Of a DNA stretch of 12,747 nucleotides, positions 6,270 through 12,747 are shown piece by piece. A program made the translations under genes and the position numbers. The notes below the pieces were generated by a model. The model worked only from the letters and a program-made list of their open reading frames with translations, searched no databases and was not told where the DNA came from. Within the stretch, counting starts at the first letter, position 1; every line of letters begins with the position of its first letter. Origin of the DNA: an uncultured Rubrivivax sp. (GTDB lineage: Bacteria > Pseudomonadota > Gammaproteobacteria > Burkholderiales > Burkholderiaceae_C); NCBI GenBank assembly GCA_937975735.1, contig CALJUI010000214.1, forward strand, positions 1 through 12,747, read 5' to 3'.

Positions 6270-7412
6270 GTGCAACGACCCTCCCCGATGCGGGATGGAC
6301 GCCAGATGCGCGACGCGCGGCCGGGCGTCAACGGGGCCGCGTGCGGCAATTGCCGCGGCCGGCCGATCGCTGGCGGCAGGACGCCGCGCCGCGGCCCTCA
6401 AGTGTCGCAGCGTGGTCCCGATATCGAGCGGGTGGACCAACATCCGAAACGAACGGACTACGGAGCGGCGGCGCGGGCCGGCGACGAGTCCGCCACGGAC
6501 GGTCGGCAGCAGCCGTCGCCACCGGCGTCGGCCCGCCGGCTCACGGCCGCGACCGCCTACGCCCTGTGCGGGTTCCTGTTCGGCCTCGCATTCCCACTGG
6601 GCTGCCTGGCCATGCTGGTCGCCACCGGTCGGCTGGATGCCGAAGCGGGGCCGTGGCAGATGCTTGTCCAGGCCCACGACGAGCACGTCCTGCTCTACGT
6701 GATCGACTCGGCCCCGGCAGTGCTGGCGTGGTTTGCCCGCCTTGCCGGTCTTCGTCAGGACAGCATCGTCCGGTTCAGCCAGAGCCTGGAGGCTCAGGTC
6801 GCCGACAAGACGCGTGATCTGTGGATGGCGCTCGAGGATGCCAGACGCGCCCACGAGACCGTCCTCCACATGGCGCAGCACGACGCGCTGACCGGACTGC
6901 CGAACCGCATGCTGCTGCGACTGCGCACCGAGCAGGCGATTGCCCACGCGCAGATTAGCGGTCAGCGCGCCGCCCTGGCGTTCTTCGACCTGGACAAGTT
7001 CAAGCTCGTCAACGACACCCTGGGCCACGAAGCGGGCGACGACCTGCTGCGGGAGGTTGCCGACCGCCTGACGCGTGCCGTTCGAAGCGGCGACACGGTC
7101 GCCAGACTGGGTGGCGACGAGTTCGTGATCGTGCTCGCCGACTTGAGCCACAGGACCGATGCCGAGGCGGTGTTGCACAAGCTGGTGGCGGCCGTCGCGG
7201 AGCCCATGAGCATTGCCGGCTTCGACATCCGCGTGACCGCCAGCGTCGGCCTTGGCATCTTCCCCGACGATGGCGCCACAAGCGACGCGTTGATGCGCGT
7301 CGCGGACCACACCATGTACGCCGCGAAGCACGCGGGTGACCTCGGCGACCGAACGACGCTGTCTCCGGTCGCGGCCGTCGACGCCGCGCCGACGGCCGTC
7401 CGATCCGCCTGA
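6270..7412 (+). CDS. Membrane-anchored diguanylate cyclase (GGDEF domain)
   Basis: The product makes the second messenger cyclic di-GMP from two GTP. From the GTG at 6270 it has 380 residues. The first ~85 are Arg-, Gly- and Pro-rich without a recognisable domain. Two membrane helices follow (about 93-117 and 137-160), separated by a short loop containing HDEH. A charged linker, probably coiled coil (about 165-200), leads into the GGDEF domain (about 203-365). The domain has DALTGLPNR, FFDLDKFKLVNDTLGHEAGD, and the intact active site GGDEF at 281-285. The product-inhibition site RSGD lies five residues before it. No EAL or other sensory domain is present. The start is uncertain: GTG 6270 has GGGAG 8 bases upstream, while the in-frame GTG at 6432 would give 326 residues and drop the featureless head. 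The 3' end converges on the Rieske oxygenase gene with a 12-base gap. Confidence 0.9.
   Translation: MQRPSPMRDGRQMRDARPGVNGAACGNCRGRPIAGGRTPRRGPQVSQRGPDIERVDQHPKRTDYGAAARAGDESATDGRQQPSPPASARRLTAATAYALCGFLFGLAFPLGCLAMLVATGRLDAEAGPWQMLVQAHDEHVLLYVIDSAPAVLAWFARLAGLRQDSIVRFSQSLEAQVADKTRDLWMALEDARRAHETVLHMAQHDALTGLPNRMLLRLRTEQAIAHAQISGQRAALAFFDLDKFKLVNDTLGHEAGDDLLREVADRLTRAVRSGDTVARLGGDEFVIVLADLSHRTDAEAVLHKLVAAVAEPMSIAGFDIRVTASVGLGIFPDDGATSDALMRVADHTMYAAKHAGDLGDRTTLSPVAAVDAAPTAVRSA
6343..6356. repeat. Perfect 14-bp palindrome GCGGCAATTGCCGC
   Basis: The palindrome lies inside the disputed head of the diguanylate cyclase frame. If translation really begins at 6432, it falls in the leader about 75 bases upstream and could be an operator or RNA hairpin. 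If translation begins at 6270, it is coding (part of a Cys-Gly-Asn-Cys segment). It could also be a chance product of high GC content. Confidence 0.4.
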
Positions 7413-7432
7413 TCCCTGCGCGGTTCAGGCGG
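7405..7432. terminator. Inverted repeat over two convergent stop codons, possible bidirectional terminator
   Basis: CCGCCTGA (7405-7412) is the exact reverse complement of TCAGGCGG (7425-7432), with a 12-base loop. The left arm ends with the TGA of the diguanylate cyclase. The right arm begins with the TGA of the leftward Rieske oxygenase gene. Both genes therefore end inside the same hairpin, which would form in either transcript. There is no T run, so Rho-independent strength is doubtful. Confidence 0.4.
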
Positions 7433-8390
7433 CCCCGAAGCCGACGCCTGCGCGCATCAGCCAGCGGCGGTAGGCCACGCTCAGCCGGTCGGCCGCACCG
7501 TGGCGTTCGCCTTCGAGCGGCAGCCGGCGCGGGCGCTGCGACTCGAGCACCGGCCGGTCCTGCGCGAAGACCGCGTCCTGGAAGGCGCGCAGCTCGGCGT
7601 CGGGCGTCGCCTCGTCGGCGCTGCACAGCAGGAACCAGACCCGCGAGTGCTCCTCGCCGAGCGGGCCGACGAAGAGCGCATAGGCGTCGCCGGCGCCACC
7701 GCCCTCGGGCTGCTTGTGCAGCAGGGCAGCGAAGGGGGCGAGCACCTCGTAGCGGTAGTCGACCCAGGCGCCCTCGGCCGCCGCGGCGGTGGCGCGTGGC
7801 TGCCAGGCCCGGTAGTGCGGGACCATCGGCCGGCCGTCGGCGGTCTGTGCGACGACATAGGGCGGCACCGCGGTGTGCGCCGGATCGCCGAGCAGCCCGG
7901 CGTGCACGAAGCCGAAGTGCGAGGTGTCGAGGAAGTTCTCGACCACGCGCGGCGCGCTGGTCGCGACGTCGTAGGGCCCGCAGACCAGCCGCCGCGCCGG
8001 CAGGCCGTCCAGCGTCGGCGGTGCGTCGTCCCGCGGCTGCATCGCGACCCAGACCAGGCCATGCGCGCGGCGCGCCTGCCAGGCCGTCGCCGACATCGAT
8101 GCCGGCGGCACGAAGTCCGGCGTCGCCGGCACCTGCACGCAACGCCCGGCGCGATCGAAGCACCAGCCGTGGTAGGCGCACTGAAGCCGGTCGCCGACCA
8201 CCCGCCCGAGCGAGAGCTTGGCGCCGCGGTGCGGGCAGCGGTCGTCGAAGGCGTGCACCTCGCCGTCGCCGCCGCGCCAGACCACGAGTTCGCGGCCCCA
8301 CAGGCGGTGCGCGGAAGGACGCGCGCCGAGGTCTCCCTCGGCGCACACGGGGTGCCACCAGCGCGTCTCGGCCGGCAGCGGGTCGGTCAC
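7425..8390 (-). CDS. Rieske [2Fe-2S] non-heme iron oxygenase, VanA-like, possibly purine-acting
   Basis: This 321-residue protein is the oxygenase part of a Rieske-type mono- or dioxygenase system. The Rieske cluster ligands are C52 and H54 (in CPHRGAKL) and C71 and H74 (in CAYHGW), with the family spacing. The catalytic segment ENFLDTSHFGFVHAG contains D155, H158 and H163; D278 in AQDRPVLE is a candidate third iron ligand. Length and motif style fit the single-subunit VanA/NdmA/HpxD type rather than naphthalene dioxygenase large subunits. No ferredoxin reductase partner is in the window. Translation starts at GTG 8390, 4 bases after the TAG of the BMP lipoprotein gene, so the two are almost certainly co-transcribed. 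Known Rieske enzymes on purines are Klebsiella HpxD (hypoxanthine oxidation, with HpxE) and the caffeine N-demethylases NdmA/NdmB. A purine-type substrate is my inference from context only. Confidence 0.9.
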   Translation of the reverse strand: MTDPLPAETRWWHPVCAEGDLGARPSAHRLWGRELVVWRGGDGEVHAFDDRCPHRGAKLSLGRVVGDRLQCAYHGWCFDRAGRCVQVPATPDFVPPASMSATAWQARRAHGLVWVAMQPRDDAPPTLDGLPARRLVCGPYDVATSAPRVVENFLDTSHFGFVHAGLLGDPAHTAVPPYVVAQTADGRPMVPHYRAWQPRATAAAAEGAWVDYRYEVLAPFAALLHKQPEGGGAGDAYALFVGPLGEEHSRVWFLLCSADEATPDAELRAFQDAVFAQDRPVLESQRPRRLPLEGERHGAADRLSVAYRRWLMRAGVGFGAA

Positions 8391-8394
8391 GGCC

Positions 8395-9549
8395 CTACTT
8401 GCCGCCCGGGATCTTGCCTTCGACGCCCTTGACGTAGAAGTCGACCTTGTCCTTCCAGTCCTGGTCGGCCTTGACGTCCTTGGCCAGGCGCTCCTTGCCG
8501 GTGTTGTCGACGATCGGGCCGGTGAAGGTCTCGAAGCTGCCGTCCTTCATGCCGGCCTTGATCTCCTCGACGCGCTTCTTAGCCGCCTCGGGCACGAAGT
8601 CGGCGATGCTGCGCAGCTCGTTCTGGCCTTCCTTGACGCCCCAGACGGTGCGCTCGGTCTTCCAGGTGCCGTCCATCACGTCCTTGACGGCCTTCTTGTA
8701 GTACGGGCCCCAGTCGACGACGCAGGACGCCAGGTGCGCCTTCGGCGCCACCGCGCTCATGTCGGAGTCCCAGCCGAAGGCGAACTTGCCGTTCTTCTCC
8801 GCGGTCTGCAGCACCGCGGTCGAGTCGGTGTTCTGCAGCAGCACGTCGGCGCCGCCGTTGATCAGGCTCTGCGCCGCGTCGCTCTCCTTCGGCGGGTCGA
8901 ACCAGGTGTTGACCCAGACGACCTTGGTCTTGACCTTCGGGTTCACGCTCTGCGCACCGAGCGTGAAGGCGTTGATGTTGCGCAGCACCTCGGGGATCGG
9001 GAACGACGCGACGAAGCCCAGCGTGTTCGTCTTGGTGACGTTGCCCGCGATGATGCCGGCCATGTAGGCGTCCTCGTAGAACTTGGCGTCGTAGACGCGC
9101 ATGTTGTCGGCGGTCTTGTAGCCGGTCGCGTGCTCGAACCGGACGTCCGGGAACTCGGCCGCGACCTTGAGCATCGGCTCCATGAAGCCGAACGAGGTCG
9201 CGAAGATGATCTTGTTGCCCTGGCTGGCCAGGTCGCGGATCACGCGCTCGGCATCGGCGCCCTCGGGCACCTTCTCGACGAAGCTCGTGACGACCTTGTC
9301 GCCGAACTCGGCCTCCACCGCCTTGCGGCCGAGGTCGTGCGCGTAGGTCCAGCCGGCGTCGCCGACCGGGCCGACATAGACCCAGGCGGCCTTCAGCGGC
9401 TCGGGCTTGGGCGCCGGCGCGGCGGCGGGCGCCGGGGCGGGCGCCGGCGCCGGTTCCTCCTTCTTGCCGCAGCCGACGAGCGCGGCGGTGGCGAACACGG
9501 CGGCGAGGCCGGCGATCTTCAGCGCGGAGCGCTTGGCGGTGTCGATCAT
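8395..9549 (-). CDS. BMP/PnrA-family substrate-binding lipoprotein of a nucleoside-type ABC importer
   Basis: This 384-residue periplasmic receptor delivers ligand to the permeases encoded just upstream. It starts at ATG 9549 with AGGAG 9 bases ahead. The signal peptide runs from a basic head (DTAKRSALK) through a hydrophobic core to the lipobox LVGC, with C27 as the predicted lipid-modified Cys. A Pro-Ala linker (33-51) follows. The mature domain has family landmarks: VYVGPVGDAGWTYAHDLG, a FATSFGFMEPM segment, FYEDAYMAGIIAGNVTKT, LLQNTDSTAV and FGWDSDM, all typical of BMP/PnrA proteins that bind purine nucleosides. Some relatives bind other ligands such as riboflavin, so the exact ligand is open. 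The frame is also open further upstream into the permease genes, but that is a GC-driven extension. The gene stops with TAG at 8395, 4 bases before the Rieske oxygenase start. Confidence 0.93.
   Translation of the reverse strand: MIDTAKRSALKIAGLAAVFATAALVGCGKKEEPAPAPAPAPAAAPAPKPEPLKAAWVYVGPVGDAGWTYAHDLGRKAVEAEFGDKVVTSFVEKVPEGADAERVIRDLASQGNKIIFATSFGFMEPMLKVAAEFPDVRFEHATGYKTADNMRVYDAKFYEDAYMAGIIAGNVTKTNTLGFVASFPIPEVLRNINAFTLGAQSVNPKVKTKVVWVNTWFDPPKESDAAQSLINGGADVLLQNTDSTAVLQTAEKNGKFAFGWDSDMSAVAPKAHLASCVVDWGPYYKKAVKDVMDGTWKTERTVWGVKEGQNELRSIADFVPEAAKKRVEEIKAGMKDGSFETFTGPIVDNTGKERLAKDVKADQDWKDKVDFYVKGVEGKIPGGK
9397..9453 (-). repeat. Pro-Ala low-complexity linker coding repeat
   Basis: This stretch encodes residues 33-51 of the BMP lipoprotein, an alternating Pro-Ala tract ending in KPEP. 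In DNA it is an almost pure run of G and C. It probably serves as a flexible tether between the membrane-anchored Cys and the binding domain. Slippage could change its length between strains. Confidence 0.75.
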
Positions 9550-9558
9550 GGGTTCTCT

Positions 9559-9563
9559 CTCCT
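9559..9563 (-). promoter_or_regulatory. Ribosome binding site of the BMP lipoprotein gene
   Basis: AGGAG on the minus strand lies 9 bases before ATG 9549, within the 41-base gap after the permease stop at 9591. It fixes the lipoprotein start and excludes the longer upstream frame. No promoter or riboswitch-like structure is seen in this gap. Confidence 0.6.
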
Positions 9564-9590
9564 GGTGATGGCTTGGAAAGCAGCGGGGAA

Positions 9591-10511
9591 TTATGAGCCG
9601 GGGTGGAAGGGCTTGCCCAGCGACGCCGGCATGTTGACGCGGATGAAGGCGGCGTTGCGGCTGATCAGCGCCAGCACGACGATCGTCGCCAGGTACGGCA
9701 GCATCGCCAGCAGCTGGCTGGCGACCTGCACGCCCTCGCCCTGCAGATGGAACTGCAGCATCGTGACGCCGCCGAACAGGTAGGCGCCGAGCAGCACGCG
9801 GATCGGCCGCCAGGTGGCGAAGGTGGTCAGCGCCAGCGCGATCCAGCCGCGCCCGGCCGTCAGGCCCTCGACCCACAGCGGCGCGTAGACCACCGACAGG
9901 AAGGCGCCGGCGACGCCGCACAGCGCACCGCCGGTCATCACCGCCGCCAGCCGGATCCAGCGCACGCGGTAGCCGAGCGCGTGCGCCGACTCGGGCGACT
10001 CGCCGACCGCGCGCAGCACCAGGCCGGTGCGGCTGCGGTAGAGGAACCAGATCATCGCCGCGGTCAGCGCCATGGTCGCGTAGACCATCCAGTGCTGGCG
10101 GAACAGCGCCGGGCCGATCCACGGCAGATCGCCGAGCAGCGGCAGGTCGAAGGCCGCGCGTTCGGCGAGCTTCTGGCCGACGTAGGCAACGCCGACGAAG
10201 GCCGAGAAGCCGTAGCCGAACAGGCTGACCGCCAGCCCGGTGGCGTACTGGTTGGTGTTGAGCCAGATCACCAGGCCGCCGAAGCACAGTGCCAGCGCGG
10301 CGCCCGCCGCGGCGCCGGCGGCGAACGCGAGCAGGTCGCTGCCGGTGGCCAGCGCGGTGGCGAAGCCGGCCACCGCGGCGACGAGCATCATGCCCTCGGC
10401 GCCCAGGTTCAGCACCCCGGCGCGCTCGTTGATCAGCAGGCCCAGGCCGGCCAGCGCCAGCGGCGTGCCGGCCAGCAGGGCGGCGGCGATCAGCAGCGAC
10501 AGCGCGTCCAT
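9591..10511 (-). CDS. ABC importer permease, BPD_transp_2 family, second subunit (NupQ/YufQ-like)
   Basis: This 306-residue inner-membrane protein is almost entirely hydrophobic, with about eight to nine predicted helices. It carries INERAGVLNLGAEGMMLVAA near residue 30, the hallmark of nucleoside-type permeases that pair with BMP receptors. It also has WLNTNQYATGLAVSLFGYGF and, further on, a conserved-looking SPESAHALGYRVRW cytoplasmic loop of the kind that contacts the ATPase. Start ATG 10511 is preceded by AAAGGGA at good spacing. The gene follows the first permease by 12 bases and is followed by the BMP lipoprotein after 41 bases. It would form a heterodimeric channel with the product of 10524-11609. 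The order ATPase, permease, permease, receptor is tight and functional. Confidence 0.93.
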   Translation of the reverse strand: MDALSLLIAAALLAGTPLALAGLGLLINERAGVLNLGAEGMMLVAAVAGFATALATGSDLLAFAAGAAAGAALALCFGGLVIWLNTNQYATGLAVSLFGYGFSAFVGVAYVGQKLAERAAFDLPLLGDLPWIGPALFRQHWMVYATMALTAAMIWFLYRSRTGLVLRAVGESPESAHALGYRVRWIRLAAVMTGGALCGVAGAFLSVVYAPLWVEGLTAGRGWIALALTTFATWRPIRVLLGAYLFGGVTMLQFHLQGEGVQVASQLLAMLPYLATIVVLALISRNAAFIRVNMPASLGKPFHPGS

Positions 10512-10523
10512 GCCGGATCCCTT

Positions 10524-11609
10524 TCAGTGCGCCGGGCCCGGCGCGCGGCCGAACCTCGGGCGGTAGTGGATCAAGGTGTCGCAGGCCAGCAGCAGCACCA
10601 GCAGCAGGCCCTGGAAGACACCCGTCAGCGCGTTCGGCAGGCCCAGGCGCGACTGGCCGAGTTCGCCGCCGATCAGCATCATCGACAGCAGCACGCCGGC
10701 GAACACGATGCCCAGCGGGTGCAGCCGGCCGACGAAGACGACGATGATCGCGGTGAAGCCCAGGCCGGTGGAGATGTGCGGCGTCAGCTGGCGCAGCGGG
10801 CCGGCGGCCTCCATCGCGCCGGCCAGCCCGGCCAGGCCGCCGGAGATCATCAGCGCGGTCCACAGCGCACCGCGCGCCGAGAAGCCCGCATAGCGCGCCG
10901 CCGCCGGCGCGAGGCCGCCGACCTGCAGCTGGAAGCCGCGGAAGGCGCGGAACATGAAGACCCAGACCGCCGCGACCGCGGCCAGCGCGACCAGGAAGCC
11001 GACGTGCAGCCGCGTGCGGTCGACGAGTGCCGGCAGCCAGGTCGACGGATCGAAGGTCTTGGTCTGCGGGAAGTTGAAGCCCGCCGGGTCCTTCCACGGC
11101 CCGAACACGAGGTAGTTCACGAGTTGCTGCGCGACGTAGACCAGCATCAGGCTGACCAGGATCTCGTTGGCATTGAAGCGGTCGCGCAGCAGCGCGACGA
11201 TCGCCGCCCAGGCCATGCCGCCGAGCACCCCGGCGGCCAGCACCAGCGGCAGGCCGACCCATTTCGGCAGCACGATGCCCCGGGTGGTCAGCCACAGCGC
11301 GACACCGCCGCCGGCCAGCGCGCCGAGCAGGTACTGGCCCTCGGCGCCGATGTTCCAGACGTTGGCGCGGTAGCACACCGCCAGCCCGAGGCCGATGACG
11401 ATCAGCGGCGTGGCCTTCAGCAGCACCTCGGTGACCGCGCGCACGCCGGCCAGCGGCTGCACGAAGAACACGCCCAGGCCCTGCAGCGGGTCCTTGCCGA
11501 GCGCGACGAACATCAGCGCGGCAATGACCGCGGTGAGCACCAGCGCGATCACCGGCGAGGCCAGCGACATCAGGCGCGACGGCTCCGGGCGCGGCTCAAG
11601 CGTCGGCAT
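10524..11609 (-). CDS. ABC importer permease, BPD_transp_2 family, first subunit (NupP/YufP-like)
   Basis: This 361-residue inner-membrane protein has a first helix at about 17-37, then a periplasmic segment (GKDPLQGLGVFFVQPLAG). The conserved block CYRANVWNIGAEGQYLLGAL lies around residue 80, diagnostic of the nucleoside/BMP permease branch. A second recognisable region, RFNANEILVSLMLVYVAQQL, marks the middle. A periplasmic insertion around GPWKDPAGFNFPQTKTFDPS is also usual in the larger of the two paired permeases. The ATG at 11609 overlaps the ATPase gene by 14 bases and has a near-perfect AAGGAGG 6 bases upstream, showing translational coupling. The second permease follows after 12 bases. 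Confidence 0.93.
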   Translation of the reverse strand: MPTLEPRPEPSRLMSLASPVIALVLTAVIAALMFVALGKDPLQGLGVFFVQPLAGVRAVTEVLLKATPLIVIGLGLAVCYRANVWNIGAEGQYLLGALAGGGVALWLTTRGIVLPKWVGLPLVLAAGVLGGMAWAAIVALLRDRFNANEILVSLMLVYVAQQLVNYLVFGPWKDPAGFNFPQTKTFDPSTWLPALVDRTRLHVGFLVALAAVAAVWVFMFRAFRGFQLQVGGLAPAAARYAGFSARGALWTALMISGGLAGLAGAMEAAGPLRQLTPHISTGLGFTAIIVVFVGRLHPLGIVFAGVLLSMMLIGGELGQSRLGLPNALTGVFQGLLLVLLLACDTLIHYRPRFGRAPGPAH

Positions 11610-12747
11610 CGGCCGCCTCCTTGGTCTTCGTGCCGCCCGGCCACAGGCCGGACATCCACTCGCCGATGCGCTCGATCGTCGCCTCGGCGACCGCGATCGA
11701 CGGCGAGATCCGCCCCTGCGCGATGACGATCAGCCGGTCGCTGATCTGAAACAGCTCGTCGAGCTCCTCGCTGACGATCAGCAGCGCGCAGCCGGCGTCT
11801 CGCAGCTTCAGCAGTTCGCCGCGGATCAGCGCCGCGGCGCCGACGTCCACGCCCCAGGTCGGCTGCGAGACGATCAGCAGCTTCGGGTTCGCGTCGATCT
11901 CGCGACCGACGATGTACTTCTGCAGGTTGCCGCCCGACAGGCTGCGCGCCGCCGCGCCGGCGCCGCCGGCCTTGACGTCGAAGCGGCTGATCACCTTGGC
12001 GGCCAGCAGGCCGAGCGCCGAGCCGCGGATCCAGCCCGATCCGCTCACCGCCTCGGTGCGCGTCAGCAGCGCGTTCTGCGCCAGGCTCATCGACGGCACC
12101 GCGCCGCGGCCCAGACGCTCCTCGGGCACGAAGTGCAGGCCGGCGTCGCGGCGCTGGCGCGGCGGGTCGCGCGCGATGTCCTGGCCGAAGAGCCGGATCG
12201 AGCCGGCCGGCGCGCGCGGGTCCTCGCCCGACAGTGCCGCCATCAGCTCCTGCTGGCCGTTGCCCGACACGCCGGCGACGCCGACGATCTCGCCGGCGCG
12301 GACCTCCAGACCGATGTCGGTCAGCGTCGTGCCGAAGCGGTCGGCCCGCGGCAGCGACAGGCCCTGGATCGACAGCACGACCTCGCCGGGCTGCGCCGCC
12401 TCGTGGCTCAGTTCGGGCGGCTCGGCGCCGATCATCAGCCGCGACAGGCCGGCGTTGTCGGTCTCGCGCGGATCGACCTCGCCGGTGACGCGGCCGCCGC
12501 GCAGCACGGTGCAGCGGTGGCACAGCGCCCGGATCTCGTCGAGCTTGTGGCTGATGTAGAGGATCGAGCAGCCGCCCTCGGCCAGCTGGCGCAACGTGAC
12601 GAAGAGCCGCCGCACCGCCTGCGGGGTGAGCACCGGATTCGACTAGTCGCGGGTCGGCAGCGTGGGTAGCTCCAGCAGCTGGCCCGCGCTCTAGATGAGC
12701 TTGCGCTCGCCGAAATCGATCATGCCCTCGGAGATGCCGTAGCGCTG
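11596..12747 (-). CDS. ABC importer ATPase with two nucleotide-binding domains, partial, with two in-frame TAG codons near window edge
   Basis: This is the 3' three-quarters of a nucleoside/sugar-type ATPase that normally has about 500-530 residues. From codon 12633-12631 (the V of VLTPQAV) the frame is intact to TGA at 11596: ILYISHKLDEI is the H-loop of domain 1, VAGVSGNGQQELMAAL a Walker A-like loop without Lys, and SLSGGNLQKYIVGREI the domain 2 signature. IVSQPTWGVD is a domain 2 Walker B in which the catalytic Glu is Gln. Such a degenerate second domain is normal in this family, so domain 1 should be the main hydrolysis site. The frame continues upstream to 12747 but carries TAG at 12693-12691 and 12645-12643. 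The GTG at 12633 is unlikely to be a real start, because it begins in the middle of domain 1. The gene overlaps the first permease by 14 bases. Confidence 0.88.
11616..11622 (-). promoter_or_regulatory. Strong ribosome binding site inside the ATPase 3' end
   Basis: AAGGAGG on the minus strand lies 6 bases before the permease ATG at 11609 and within the last codons of the ATPase gene. It is the strongest Shine-Dalgarno sequence in the window. It would allow translation of the permease even if upstream ATPase translation stopped early. Confidence 0.7.
12634..12747 (-). other. Diverged end of the ATPase reading frame (contig-edge error or decay)
   Basis: In frame with the ATPase, this stretch should encode the domain 1 signature (LSVGE followed by QR) and Walker B (LLILDEPTS). 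Instead it reads IDFGER, then KLI-stop-SAGQLLELPTLPTRD-stop-SNP, then returns exactly to VLTPQ. Laid against the family pattern as I remember it, GER, the Leu pair, a Pro and the Walker B Asp all fall in the right places, and both stops fall on Glu positions. The stretch therefore looks collinear but heavily substituted, with a sharp boundary at 12634. TCTAGA (12690-12695) and ACTAGT (12642-12647) occur here by virtue of the two TAGs. Confidence 0.6.

Noticed and set aside
8218..9783. Plus-strand open frame of 521 residues opposite the BMP gene and neighbours
   Set aside because: The composition is Val-, Leu-, Asp- and Gly-biased without motifs, and it runs across several real genes. It is an antisense shadow.
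9550..11376. Upstream extension of the BMP frame to 993 residues
   Set aside because: The lipoprotein signal peptide and AGGAG site fix the start at 9549. The extension is an alternate frame of the permease genes.
9603..11726. Plus-strand open frame of 707 residues opposite both permease genes
   Set aside because: It is a Gln/Arg/Ala/His-rich antisense shadow of two well-supported membrane proteins.
12631..12633. GTG as a true start of a short 345-residue ATPase
   Set aside because: It lies inside the conserved VLTPQ segment after Walker B of domain 1. A product without Walker A would not be a working ATPase, so the gene is better seen as cut and damaged upstream.
12642..12695. ACTAGT and TCTAGA near the edge as cloning-vector sequence
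   Set aside because: The surrounding bases do not match any vector polylinker that I recognise, and the reading frame stays collinear with the ATPase. The sites follow from the two TAG codons.
1..12747. CRISPR arrays, tRNA or rRNA genes, insertion sequences, toxin-antitoxin pairs
   Set aside because: I looked for repeated spacer structure, RNA-gene landmarks and transposase motifs by reading and found none.

Overview
The window is a very GC-rich stretch of bacterial chromosome, and most third codon positions are G or C. The protein families and codon style point to a betaproteobacterium, most likely Burkholderiales of the Rubrivivax/Leptothrix/Ideonella type; that placement is an inference from remembered family sequences. 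Both ends cut through genes, so the window may be a whole draft contig. I found no rRNA, tRNA, CRISPR array, transposase or phage gene. No stretch longer than 300 bases lacks a gene.

Left part (1-4839): a large FtsX-type ABC permease runs leftward off the window. Divergent from it is a two-gene unit: a DODA/LigB-type extradiol dioxygenase and a small two-helix membrane protein. That unit converges on, and overlaps by 15 bases, a leftward deaminase of the adenosine/adenine deaminase family, which I read as probably adenine deaminase.

Middle part (4840-7424): two rightward genes stand apart in function and direction. One is a flagellin with a GTG start, a sigma-28-like promoter and an unusual Ala-rich centre. 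The other is a membrane-anchored GGDEF diguanylate cyclase with an intact active site and inhibitory site. They are flanked on both sides by leftward purine-type genes.

Right part (7425-12747): a tight leftward operon, read from right to left, encodes a duplicated-domain ABC ATPase, two BPD_transp_2 permeases, a BMP/PnrA-type substrate-binding lipoprotein and a VanA-like Rieske oxygenase. The first four form a purine nucleoside or purine base importer. The oxygenase starts 4 bases after the binding-protein stop, so import and oxidation are probably coupled. With the nearby deaminase this suggests a purine uptake and catabolism locus (adenine to hypoxanthine, then ring oxidation) into which a motility/c-di-GMP pair has been inserted. 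The oxygenase's substrate is the most interesting open question.

The last ~115 bases diverge abruptly from the ATPase family and carry two in-frame TAG codons, one at the Walker B catalytic Glu position. This looks like a contig-end error or real decay of the transporter ATPase.
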